From NCBI RefSeq assembly GCF_021023085.1, contig NZ_PGCK01000007.1:62001-126000 (forward strand): a stretch of DNA of 64,000 nucleotides. The letters run 5' to 3'. The position numbers were made by a program, and so were the translations under genes. Of the stretch, positions 25,806 to 34,139 are shown in pieces (position 1 is the first letter of the stretch; every line of letters begins with the position of its first letter). This DNA is from Methanooceanicella nereidis. GTDB taxonomy: Archaea; Halobacteriota; Methanocellia; Methanocellales; Methanocellaceae. A model generated the notes under the pieces. The model was not told the origin of the DNA, did no database searches, and saw nothing but the letters and a program-made list of their open reading frames with translations.

Positions 25806-26102
25806 TCATCCCATAAGAAAATAACCTTCCTTAAAGCCTCCCTTTTCACGGCGCTTCATATCTTTTATCCGCTCTATCTCATTTATATCCAGCGAATAGT
25901 TCTCCATTATCGCATCCAGGACCTCAAGCACGTCGGCAAGTTCCTCTTTTATGTTCTCCGCATCCTTCAGTTCGATTGCCTCTTCCACAAGTTTTTCTTT
26001 CAGCGCTTTTTTTAATCCAGGTCCATCCAATCGTTTTACATGCGGCGATTTTCCAGATGCGCGCATTATTTCCGGTATCCTGTCCCTTACTAATTTATTC
26101 AT
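25806..26102 (-). CDS. MazG-like nucleotide pyrophosphohydrolase
   Basis: 98-residue all-alpha NTP pyrophosphohydrolase-like protein, of the kind that cleans unusual nucleotides from the pool. It starts 'MNKLVRDRIPEIMRASGK', a common opening for this archaeal group, and has the metal-binding helices 'KLVEEAIELKDA' and 'EELADVLEVLDAI' (ExxE and ExxD pattern). The open frame runs 21 codons further upstream, but that part is basic, unlike the family and inside the TATA-rich promoter region. Confidence 0.85.
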   Translation of the reverse strand: MNKLVRDRIPEIMRASGKSPHVKRLDGPGLKKALKEKLVEEAIELKDAENIKEELADVLEVLDAIMENYSLDINEIERIKDMKRREKGGFKEGYFLMG

Positions 26103-26217
26103 TATTAGACATCTTCGTGTTTTTCGTATATCTAGATTAAGGGGTAGTGTATAGAATGGTAACAAGGAAATAATATATTTTATTTATTATAAAAGTAATA
26201 TTACATATGGGAATTCT

Positions 26218-26676
26218 ATGTCAAAATTTGTTATTGTATATCTAAGCACTTCCGGTAATACGAAAATGATGGCGGAGGCTATAGCAGAGGGAGCGAGATC
26301 GAGAGGTCTTGACGCGGATGCGATAAGCTTCTATGACGTTGACGTTGATACATTAAAGAACGCCGATGCTGTCGGGCTGGGCTGCTCAACGTTCTGGTAT
26401 AAGATGCATGATGCCATGGAAAGGTTCCTTGATAAGCTTAGCAAAGAGCATCTCGAGGGGAAAGTGGGAGTATCCTTTGGCTCATATGGGTGGAGCGGAG
26501 AGGCGCCAGTCCAGATCGCGACCAGGATGAGAGAGATGGGGATGCATGTCCTTGACCCCGTATTACGCATCATGTACACGCCGAATGAAAAGGATCTCGA
26601 AGAATGTAAACGGCTTGGTAAGGATGTGGCCATGGAGCTAAAAAAGCATAAACCATCCGAAATGGCAGTGACTTGA
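26218..26676 (+). CDS. Flavodoxin
   Basis: 152-residue flavodoxin. The FMN phosphate loop is 'YLSTSGNTKMMAEAIAEG' and the isoalloxazine loops are around 'GCSTFWYKMHDAM' and 'SFGSYGWSGEAPVQI', which closely resemble the flavodoxin domain of F420H2 oxidase (FprA) proteins. It can act as a one- or two-electron carrier; partners are not shown by context. An AT-rich promoter ('atattttatttatt') precedes it. Confidence 0.92.
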   Translation: MSKFVIVYLSTSGNTKMMAEAIAEGARSRGLDADAISFYDVDVDTLKNADAVGLGCSTFWYKMHDAMERFLDKLSKEHLEGKVGVSFGSYGWSGEAPVQIATRMREMGMHVLDPVLRIMYTPNEKDLEECKRLGKDVAMELKKHKPSEMAVT

Positions 26677-26743
26677 TAAAAAAATACAAATAGGAAGTAC
26701 GTGGATATTAATCTATCTTAATTTGTTAAAGGAGGTTTATTTT

Positions 26744-26977
26744 TTGTTCCCCAATAAAAAAGTACAGACACTTATAGGTCAAAAGATCCAGGTAGAAATG
26801 AAAGGTGAAAAGAATATTCTGGAGGGTACGCTGATCAGCGCCGACGATTATTTGAACCTTCACCTTATCGACACTACGGAGATCTCCAACGGTGAACGCT
26901 TAAGGAGCCTTGGATCAGTCGTTTTAAGAGGAAATAATATAATCTTGTTAAACCCTGTAAAAGAGCAGCTTAGTTAG
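26744..26977 (+). CDS. Sm-like archaeal protein (Lsm)
   Basis: 77-residue Sm-fold RNA-binding protein expected to form a ring that binds U-rich RNA. The Sm1 motif is 'GQKIQVEMKG' with 'LEGTLISADDYLNLHL' and the Sm2 motif is 'SVVLRGNNIILL'. The start is TTG 26744: the strong site 'aaaggaggt' (26728-26736) lies seven bases before it and inside the longer frame from 26723. The downstream gene starts 24 bases after the stop, so the Sm protein is cotranscribed with a DNA-binding protein. Confidence 0.9.
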   Translation: MFPNKKVQTLIGQKIQVEMKGEKNILEGTLISADDYLNLHLIDTTEISNGERLRSLGSVVLRGNNIILLNPVKEQLS

Positions 26978-27001
26978 ATCCTGTAAAGGAGTAATCTGAG
27001 T

Positions 27002-27376
27002 TTGAATGCGAATCTAGAAGAAAAAGCACTTGACCTCGTAAGGTCTAGTGAAAAAGGCGTTCTACAAAGCGACCTATGGAAGGATCTTGGCATTGATAGC
27101 AGAAAATGCTCGCGGATCGTAGCGAAGCTTGAAGCCGATGGTAAGATAAAAAGGGTATGGGAGACTATCAACGGCACAAGGACATATAGGCTGACCTATA
27201 TACCCCAGAAAATGGAAGAGCCTGTAAAGGAGTATAGGTTCGATCTCGTGATGGCCGAAGATGAAGTAGCCCCATGCATAGGATGTACGTATGAATGTGA
27301 GCCAGATTACTGTCCTGATCTGGGTAACTGGATAGAACTTCTCGCCAAGGAAGAGGCAGCCAGGAATAAGTCATAA
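27002..27376 (+). CDS. Winged-helix protein with a C-terminal cysteine motif
   Basis: 124 residues from TTG 27002 ('aaggag' lies about ten bases before it). The N-terminal winged helix 'GVLQSDLWKDLGIDSRKCSR' to 'KLEADGKIKRVWETINGTRT' resembles the B-block/MarR type used by archaeal regulators. The C-terminus carries 'CIGCTYECEPDYCPDLGNW', four cysteines in C-x2-C-x3-C-x4-C spacing, which could bind zinc or an iron-sulfur cluster. A redox- or metal-sensing role is inference. It follows the Sm-like gene in one operon. Confidence 0.8.
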   Translation: MNANLEEKALDLVRSSEKGVLQSDLWKDLGIDSRKCSRIVAKLEADGKIKRVWETINGTRTYRLTYIPQKMEEPVKEYRFDLVMAEDEVAPCIGCTYECEPDYCPDLGNWIELLAKEEAARNKS

Positions 27377-27712
27377 GCCTGGCAATATTTTTATTTTTAT
27401 AGTCCGATGCCCATTAGATATTTGATCCTTTTATTATTCTATGGGCAATATTCCTGTAAATAAGAATTATTACAACCAGTAATGAAGCTGAGTGATGTAT
27501 CCCTTTAATTCATTAGTTTATATTATCATTGTCGAATAAGATGGTGACGTGATATATTGTATGTGGAAATGCATTACCCTAATGTACTGCTTTCAAGATA
27601 ACTATCCTTGAAACCCTGTCCGGCAATAAACATTCGAATATACTGTATAGAGCACTTAGACTTTAAAAATAGCATGAGCGATTTTAATATCTCTCTTAAA
27701 GATTATTCTAGC
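27377..27712. other. Gap without a supported gene
   Basis: 336 AT-rich bases between two converging transcripts. No open frame with a start signal, tRNA, long palindrome or repeat of the window's families was seen. T-runs near 27387-27400 may end the upstream operon. Confidence 0.5.
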
Positions 27713-28069
27713 TCATTCCTTATTTTTACTTTTTAATATCATGTTCAGCTGGTTCATCTCATTCTCGAAGCCGAACGTATCGCTGATGCTCTTGATCCTG
27801 GACGCGGAGGTGATCAATAGCGCGAATGCCAGTAATGACATTATCACTATCGATAAGAGCAATACTTCGTCGACTATCAGGGACGAGAATAACACCATCA
27901 CCATCTGAAGGACCAGAATGAAGACGGCGAAGTAAAGTATTGACTTAAAAATATCTTTGATGACACCGTCGGATAAAGGCCTGATTGATTTGAACATTAT
28001 CACGATGGCCGATAACAATATCATCGTTGTGAACAGCCTCAGGAAGATCAACATTTCATACGGGATCAT
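27713..28069 (-). CDS. Membrane protein, second of a pair
   Basis: 118 residues with about three membrane helices, starting 'MIPYEMLIFLRLFTTMILL', with a hydrophilic charged tail ending 'LNMILKSKNKE'. I recognise no family. Its ATG overlaps the stop of the preceding membrane-protein gene by four bases, so the two are made together and may form a complex. The lack of catalytic or cofactor residues suggests a structural or sensory role, but that is a guess. Confidence 0.75.
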   Translation of the reverse strand: MIPYEMLIFLRLFTTMILLSAIVIMFKSIRPLSDGVIKDIFKSILYFAVFILVLQMVMVLFSSLIVDEVLLLSIVIMSLLAFALLITSASRIKSISDTFGFENEMNQLNMILKSKNKE

Positions 28070-28434
28070 GATACATCAAACCCCACTTCAACGCTCTTAC
28101 AATACATGTTATATGCTACATAAAGAAGTGTCAGGTTCGCGACAAGCGCCATTAAGATCGAAAAGAGATCGATGATGTCTATGCTTATGTATTTTTCAAG
28201 TTCACTGCCTAAGGATATGAACCAGAGGTCGAGGAACGTCAGAGTAAATACGACGACCATGCCCAGGATGTTCGTGATCAGGTTTCTCGTGAAATCGTCT
28301 TTTATGATGAATTTTGCTTTATAATATCTTGATAGATTGTAAATAAAAAGGAATACAAGTACGACATCAAGTATGAATGAAATGAGCACTACTAAATTTA
28401 CATTTTCAATCAAGAAATTACCATCCTGATACAA
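28066..28434 (-). CDS. Membrane protein, first of a pair
   Basis: 122 residues with four predicted membrane helices and a short N-terminal segment; the second helix pair is joined by a basic loop 'RYYKAKFIIKDDFTRN'. No family recognised. A 'tataaatttatatat' stretch about 60 bases upstream (near 28483-28497) is a likely promoter. It overlaps its partner gene by four bases. Confidence 0.75.
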   Translation of the reverse strand: MYQDGNFLIENVNLVVLISFILDVVLVFLFIYNLSRYYKAKFIIKDDFTRNLITNILGMVVVFTLTFLDLWFISLGSELEKYISIDIIDLFSILMALVANLTLLYVAYNMYCKSVEVGFDVS

Positions 28435-28535
28435 TCGGACTAATTATTTGTATGAATTTTACAAATGTTAGTAGAAATAATAGATATATAAATTTATACT
28501 ACCTTAGTGTATGTACAATTTATACAAATTTTTCC

Positions 28536-30107
28536 TTAAAATAACTTGTAATCTTTCCTGTTCAATGCAGGTATCTTGCCATTTTCCATTTTTTTCTTCC
28601 ATTGCGCCGCCCATTCTTCCGGGGCATCCCTGCTTATCCCGCCATGGTCCGTGATCCTTTGCCTTATGCGTACCAGGACCGGAGTATTTATCGCAACTCC
28701 CGATACTATGGCCTCGCCTTTTGACAGTGCGGGAAGGTCGTTCAATATTTCGCTGCTCATACTCTCGATGCTTGACGCTATCTGGTTCTGGTCAACCGGG
28801 TTGATGATCTTCATCGTGACCTGTGTCATGCATTGCGATAGCGAGTCGCTGTCAAGTTTTGAAGGCCTCTGTGAGACCATGCATACGCCAATGCCGAATT
28901 TACGGCCTTCGGATAGTATCGTCTTAAGTATCGACTTTGATTTCGCCTCTCCGTTCTGCGGAGCGAACCTGTGGGCTTCTTCGAGTACGACGAACACAGG
29001 ATATGGAAGGTATTTTTCCTTCTCTTTGCCTTCTTCGTAATGCTGGTTCACTGTGCCTTCTCTCGCGTCGAACAGCCTGCGAAGCAGCACCGATGTTATC
29101 AGCTGCTGCTCCCCCTGGCCAAGGCCGCTGACGTCAAGTATGGATAATTGCCCGACGTTAAATAGCTCCTGAAGAGGGGTATGCTGGTAATCGTCAAAAA
29201 TGGAGCTTCTCATCGCCCTTTCGAATCTCCATATTATTCCCTTTATCGTGGACTCGTTCGTGCTGTCTGCCAGCATCTCGATCTCGCGTTTAAGGTCTGT
29301 CTTTTTAAAGTTCCTGTTATCAGGCAGGTTGTAGTATGCCTTTACGAAAAAAGCCTCCATTTTTTCTGTAAGGCCTAGCATACCTAAAAAGTCCTCAATG
29401 TCAAGCTCGCTTACCTTCAGCCTGATATTATTTTTCCTGAATATCTTTACTGACGGCCGGTAATCATCCTGCCTGAACTCCTGCGAGTTTTGCATACCTG
29501 AAAGGGTCGTATACTCTCCGTGAGGGTCGACTACCATCACTGCCGCTCTGTTGTCCGGCTTCATCAGCTCTTCCAGGATGACGCCTACGGTATAGCTTTT
29601 ACCGCTCCCGGTGGCCGCTATGACGCTTAAATGCTGGCTTACGACGTCCTTAACGCTGATCGCGACCGGCACGTCTGAGCCCGGAATGGTCCCGATGAAC
29701 GCCGAGCCTTTTGATCCGTACCCTATCTTGCAAATGTCCTTTAGTGAGTTATTATCTGCAGGATATATCGATTCGCCGCTATCCGGCATAGTGCGCGGAT
29801 GCCTGAACTCTTTGAAAGCCTCGTTAAAATAACCTATGACAGATGCCGTTATAAGGTATTTGCTATAGTCGTCGGCATCCATCCCGCTAAACTCCAGTAT
29901 TTGCGCGGGGCTGATATCGCTGTTCATAATGAACTCGTCAGGGTATGTCCTCAGCGATCTCGCATAGTTTACCCTGCATAGCACCGGGCGTTCATTATCC
30001 ACCCATCTATCCCTGTATATGACAAAATCGCCTGACTTTAGTTTTATGGATGAGATGAAGTTAACGTCGTTCTCTTCAACGTCGCGTACGATGCCTATGG
30101 GTTTCAT
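28536..30107 (-). CDS. herA: HerA hexameric DNA translocase/helicase
   Basis: 523-residue FtsK-HerA ATPase that works with NurA and the Mre11-Rad50 complex to resect DNA ends. N-terminal barrel (about 1-90) begins 'MKPIGIVRDVEEND'. The Walker A motif is 'VIAATGSGKSYTVGVILEEL', the Walker B motif is 'FVVLEEAHRFAP' and a conserved 'MVSQRPSKLDSDSLSQC' follows. ATG 30107 is chosen over 30155 because it overlaps the preceding stop as ATGA and has 'ggag' upstream. Last gene of the repair operon. Confidence 0.94.
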   Translation of the reverse strand: MKPIGIVRDVEENDVNFISSIKLKSGDFVIYRDRWVDNERPVLCRVNYARSLRTYPDEFIMNSDISPAQILEFSGMDADDYSKYLITASVIGYFNEAFKEFRHPRTMPDSGESIYPADNNSLKDICKIGYGSKGSAFIGTIPGSDVPVAISVKDVVSQHLSVIAATGSGKSYTVGVILEELMKPDNRAAVMVVDPHGEYTTLSGMQNSQEFRQDDYRPSVKIFRKNNIRLKVSELDIEDFLGMLGLTEKMEAFFVKAYYNLPDNRNFKKTDLKREIEMLADSTNESTIKGIIWRFERAMRSSIFDDYQHTPLQELFNVGQLSILDVSGLGQGEQQLITSVLLRRLFDAREGTVNQHYEEGKEKEKYLPYPVFVVLEEAHRFAPQNGEAKSKSILKTILSEGRKFGIGVCMVSQRPSKLDSDSLSQCMTQVTMKIINPVDQNQIASSIESMSSEILNDLPALSKGEAIVSGVAINTPVLVRIRQRITDHGGISRDAPEEWAAQWKKKMENGKIPALNRKDYKLF

Positions 30108-30643
30108 TTTTGGTTCTCCGTATGCTTTTTTAACGCCTTTAGGAGCGGTAGGCATTCAGGCATTGCACATGCCACCCTGTCGATCGCCCCGGTAACAATT
30201 TCGGGGTCCATACTGGTTGATAATTTCCTGTAGTAAGAAAATGTGGGCTTTCCGTCCCCTGAAGTATGGAATGCCCTGATCTCCGCGGTCTCCATGATCC
30301 TGACAGGATCGTTGATCCTCGGGGCAAAGACAAGGCTGTGGCTGGCATTTCCTTCCTGTATGTTGCCTATGCCTTTTATTAAAAGGTAAGAGTTCCTGTA
30401 ATCGCTTGTGTAAGGTATGAAAATATCCTGTTTGTCGCCCGCCATAAATGGCAGGTAGTCTTCTTTAACGCTGTGCAGAACATCCGTAACGATCCCTATG
30501 ATCTCTCCGTCATCCGAACTTACGGAAACGTATGTGCCTGCCGTAACTTTCGAGACCGGGATATATCCTTCGTCGGTGTCCACCGGCACCTTCACCACAT
30601 AGTCAGAGAACGACTTGACCTGTACGACCGAACCTACCTTCAT
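30104..30643 (-). CDS. HAS-barrel-like accessory protein of the repair operon
   Basis: 179-residue beta-rich protein placed exactly between nurA and herA, overlapping both by four bases. The start 'MKVGSVVQVKSFSDYVVKV' and the strand-turn segments 'VTAGTYVSVSSDDGEIIGIV' resemble the barrel that begins HerA, but here there is no ATPase domain. HerA keeps its own barrel, so this is an extra subunit rather than a split. It may bind HerA or NurA and regulate assembly; no catalytic residues are evident. Its identity as a barrel protein is by eye. Confidence 0.75.
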   Translation of the reverse strand: MKVGSVVQVKSFSDYVVKVPVDTDEGYIPVSKVTAGTYVSVSSDDGEIIGIVTDVLHSVKEDYLPFMAGDKQDIFIPYTSDYRNSYLLIKGIGNIQEGNASHSLVFAPRINDPVRIMETAEIRAFHTSGDGKPTFSYYRKLSTSMDPEIVTGAIDRVACAMPECLPLLKALKKHTENQK

Positions 30644-31806
30644 CGCTTCATCCCCAGTTGCTTATTAAATTCTTTAGCGCTTCTATATAACCTTATATCA
30701 TTCTGTGCCGCGAACGATTCCAGCATGCCATTGAATAGCTCGTTCTCGCTCTGGCTGATTTTCGCGAATTCATGTGCCCTGTGGATGATGTCCGGGTATC
30801 CGGGGCGTATTATGGATTCGGCCCGTACGATGTCTGCTATACTGTCGGTCAGCCCTTCCCTGCAGCACCATTCGGGGATCTCGACCTTCGACGGAAGCTC
30901 TCCGCTTGTCTGTAAGTAGAAGAATGCCACGGAATTACGGTATTCTCCGTAACGGTCAAGGACTGATAGATTATCTTTCCCGGACCTGTCATCACGGTCC
31001 GATAAAAACACCCGCGTCCTGTCACCCCACTCCAGCACACGTTTGATGAGGTGAACGTCTTTTAGATACGGGTTATATTGCAGCCGGAAATATTTCTGCA
31101 TGAACGTGACGATATCCCTGTTCAGCGACAGGTCGGTGAACGCTGCCACTGGTGTCCGCGTCTTTTCGGAAGTATCGAGCACTTTCACCATTGCGCTGAT
31201 ATATCTCTCTCGCAGCCTTTCATCGACCTGGTTGATAAAAGAAAGAACGATCGAGCCGTCCAGAAAGATCAGCGAGCCCGGCTCCGATGTCATGAACTCT
31301 GCTATGCGCTCGCATTCGAGCTCGAACCGCTTTAGAGATACGGGTGCCTGCGAATAGGAAAAGTTACTGCCGAGCTTCTCAAAATCGCCCGGAACAACTA
31401 TCGACATTATTGAGGACAGGTCATAGGCTCCTCCGTCCTTATGCCTGTTCACGACCATGCATGCCTGTGCCAGACCTATCGATATTGATATCTCTCTTGA
31501 AGGGAATATCTGGCTGCCGTCGACCGCCGCCACCGCTTTACCCTTAAGAATGCTTAGCGCCCAGTCGGTTGCCTGCTTCCTGTTCTGGAATCTGTTTTCG
31601 GACTTCCTTACGAACGGCCCTTCCTCATAGACCCTGCAACCGGAATAACGCGGGAGCCTATCGTTTGCGGACCTGTCGATGTTATCTAGCATCGGAAGCT
31701 TATCATAATAATCTTTACTTGCGGACGATATTTCATGTTCCAGCCCGATGATATCATCTTTCCTTAAAAAAAGCTCACGGGAAAGCAGCTTAATGTCAAG
31801 CGTCAG
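30640..31806 (-). CDS. nurA: NurA 5'-3' nuclease, apparent CTG start
   Basis: Manganese-dependent nuclease that resects 5' ends with HerA. The first active-site aspartate is in 'AAVDGSQIFPSREI' and another acidic site is 'LIFLDGSIVLSF'. The first standard codon is ATG 31692, but the frame is open for 38 more codons with protein-like sequence ('LFLRKDDIIGLEHEISSA') up to CTG 31806, which overlaps the Rad50 stop as CTGA behind 'aggggg'. All other junctions of this operon are four-base overlaps, which supports the long form of 388 residues. ATG 31692 remains possible: it places the aspartate at position 58. Confidence 0.88.
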   Translation of the reverse strand: MTLDIKLLSRELFLRKDDIIGLEHEISSASKDYYDKLPMLDNIDRSANDRLPRYSGCRVYEEGPFVRKSENRFQNRKQATDWALSILKGKAVAAVDGSQIFPSREISISIGLAQACMVVNRHKDGGAYDLSSIMSIVVPGDFEKLGSNFSYSQAPVSLKRFELECERIAEFMTSEPGSLIFLDGSIVLSFINQVDERLRERYISAMVKVLDTSEKTRTPVAAFTDLSLNRDIVTFMQKYFRLQYNPYLKDVHLIKRVLEWGDRTRVFLSDRDDRSGKDNLSVLDRYGEYRNSVAFFYLQTSGELPSKVEIPEWCCREGLTDSIADIVRAESIIRPGYPDIIHRAHEFAKISQSENELFNGMLESFAAQNDIRLYRSAKEFNKQLGMKR

Positions 31807-34139
31807 GCATTCCCCCTGACCCTGCTTTCACCGTCTATCTTTTCTATCTCTATGACTTTCTCCAGGTTCGAATTGAACGTATCGTCATGCGAAATGATGA
31901 ACATCTGCGGGAAATCCTTAATGCGCATTATCTCCTGCGCAAGGTTCTGCCTGCGGTTCTCGTCCATGTTCTGTGTCGGCTCGTCCAGGAATACTACGTC
32001 GCTGTTGGTGAGTATCTTCAGGATGGCAAGCCTGACGGCCAGCGCCGCGCTCATCTGCTCCCCTCCGGAAAGCTGTTTAAAGACCTTCTCCCGCCCATCC
32101 TCGATAAGCGCGATCTCATAGTCATCCTTCCATCTTATCTCTACGCTATGGTCCCCGGCTATTTCGCAATACATCCTGGTCGCTTCTTTTGAGATCAGTT
32201 CTATGTAAACCTTAATGATCTCGGGCCCGGCTTCCTTGATAACGCTTCTGACGATATCTATGAACCTCAGGTATTCGACCTCGACGGAACATTTATCCTT
32301 CATATCGTCGATCTTTTTGAGATATCCTTCGATCCTCGTTATCTCGGCATTTATCGCTTCAAGCCTTTTGTTCATCGACTCTATCATGGATGATATTGAT
32401 GCTATCGATGCGGTCAAGGTATCGTATGCCGTCTTTAGCCCGTTATGGACGTCACGGTCATAAGAGCCTTTCTTTGACTCAAGCGTGACATTTATCACTG
32501 CAAGGTCTTTTTCATACTTTTCTACCATGGCCTGTGCCGATGTTACGGCTTTTTGCCATTCTTTCTTTGCGCCGGCCTGCTTGATGTTCTGCTGGTATTC
32601 TTCGTATGCCGGCTTCAGGTCCCTTAGCTCATCGTTGATCCTCTTCAGCAAAGCATCGACTTCTTCATAGCCTGATAGTGTGGTTCTTATCTCCTCTATC
32701 TGCGATCTTACCGAAGCGATGTCAGCAGAGCATTTTTCCCTTTCCTGGAGGATCCTGTCTCGCTTTTTGACGGAATCCTGCATTATTCCGAGCTTTAATC
32801 TCGGATCGCCAAGCTCCTTGATCCTTGTGATGATGTCAAGGACTTTATCCTCGAGCGCGGACTTTTCGGAATCCGTCTGCTCTATCATCTTATTGAAATA
32901 GCTGGAAAAATCGGATACGGACTTACATTCCACGTCTATAAGTATGGGGCATATGTTCCCTTTATTGTTTTTAAGCGAGCTCATCCTTTCACGAGTCCGC
33001 GAGGCCTCTATCTTTTTAGCCGCGATCATCGACATTAACTGGTTCTTTTCTTCTTCCAGCTTTTCCTGCTCTTTCACCGCCGGCCGGATATCTTCCATAT
33101 CTTTCTCGGAGCGCTCGATCTCCTTAAGGTTATTATCATGCTCAGACAGGCGCCTTTGAAGCTCTTCAGCCCGTGCGTCAAGCGACTTCTGCTTCAGCAA
33201 TAGTTCGTATTTTTCATTTTTTCTTTTATCGAGGGTTTCTTTCTCTTCCAGCTTAGCCTTATAAAGGTCATACTTATCCTTGTTTTCAATGACTTTTCTT
33301 TCCGCGGCCTCGCAAACTTCCATCTGGGAAAGCGACCTCGAGAGAAGCATTTTACTGTTCTTGATCTCTGTGTCTATGACTTTTGATCCGCTCTCCAGCT
33401 CTCCTATTTCCTTCTCGATCGTATCCATTCTATTTTTCTTATCTTTAATATCGGCAAGCTCTAACTTTTTCGATTCAAGCCCGGTCTCGTTTATCTTTAA
33501 TCCGTCGATTATCGTAGCTTTTTCTTCCGTCAGCTTATCCAGTATCGACACTTTCCCTTCAAGAAAGCTGATCTCCTTCTCCATCGATTCTATCCTTTCT
33601 TTGACCGAATTTTTTACCGGCAGGAGGTTCTTATGGGCAAGATTATATTCATCGATACGCAGCAGCGGGTCGAATATTGCCTTTCGCTTACTGGCGCTCT
33701 CAAGGAATTCCGAGACGAAAGTGCCCTGTAATACGCCGACGGCATTGTCAAAAAGCGACCTTAGCTGGTTAATGTCAAGCACCTTGTAACCGAGGATCTC
33801 GCATAGCTTATCGCCTACCTCGTCTTTACCATCTACTTTCATGCCGAAACTGTCCACTATATAATAAGACTGGGTAGAGCCGCATTTTCTGACGACCGTG
33901 TAGTCCATTCCGTCAGCGCCTGTTATGTTTACGGCAATATCTCCGGTTTTTTCACCCTTTCTAACGAAATCGGATTGCGTATATGGCAGGTAATCAAAAA
34001 GCGCGTAGCCTATCGACTCCAGTATCGTGGATTTTCCAGAGCCGTTCAGGCCTGAGATGCCTATGATGCCTTCCGAGAACCGTATCTCTGCGTTTTTATA
34101 GCTCTTGATGTTCTTTAAAGAGACGCTCTTGATCCTCAT
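31803..34139 (-). CDS. rad50: Rad50 SMC-like repair ATPase with atypical hook
   Basis: 778-residue ABC/SMC ATPase partner of Mre11. Walker A is 'GLNGSGKST' (Lys36), the signature motif is 'LSGGEQMSAALAVR' and Walker B is 'VVFLDEPTQNMDE'. Two long coiled-coil arms (about 170-390 and 410-640) flank the apex. The apex lacks the classic CxxC zinc hook: it reads 'CPILIDVEC', cysteines 397 and 405 seven residues apart. The protein is shorter than usual Rad50 (about 850-900). ATG 34139 is chosen for its ATGA overlap with mre11; the open frame starts seven codons earlier. Confidence 0.93.
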   Translation of the reverse strand: MRIKSVSLKNIKSYKNAEIRFSEGIIGISGLNGSGKSTILESIGYALFDYLPYTQSDFVRKGEKTGDIAVNITGADGMDYTVVRKCGSTQSYYIVDSFGMKVDGKDEVGDKLCEILGYKVLDINQLRSLFDNAVGVLQGTFVSEFLESASKRKAIFDPLLRIDEYNLAHKNLLPVKNSVKERIESMEKEISFLEGKVSILDKLTEEKATIIDGLKINETGLESKKLELADIKDKKNRMDTIEKEIGELESGSKVIDTEIKNSKMLLSRSLSQMEVCEAAERKVIENKDKYDLYKAKLEEKETLDKRKNEKYELLLKQKSLDARAEELQRRLSEHDNNLKEIERSEKDMEDIRPAVKEQEKLEEEKNQLMSMIAAKKIEASRTRERMSSLKNNKGNICPILIDVECKSVSDFSSYFNKMIEQTDSEKSALEDKVLDIITRIKELGDPRLKLGIMQDSVKKRDRILQEREKCSADIASVRSQIEEIRTTLSGYEEVDALLKRINDELRDLKPAYEEYQQNIKQAGAKKEWQKAVTSAQAMVEKYEKDLAVINVTLESKKGSYDRDVHNGLKTAYDTLTASIASISSMIESMNKRLEAINAEITRIEGYLKKIDDMKDKCSVEVEYLRFIDIVRSVIKEAGPEIIKVYIELISKEATRMYCEIAGDHSVEIRWKDDYEIALIEDGREKVFKQLSGGEQMSAALAVRLAILKILTNSDVVFLDEPTQNMDENRRQNLAQEIMRIKDFPQMFIISHDDTFNSNLEKVIEIEKIDGESRVRGNA

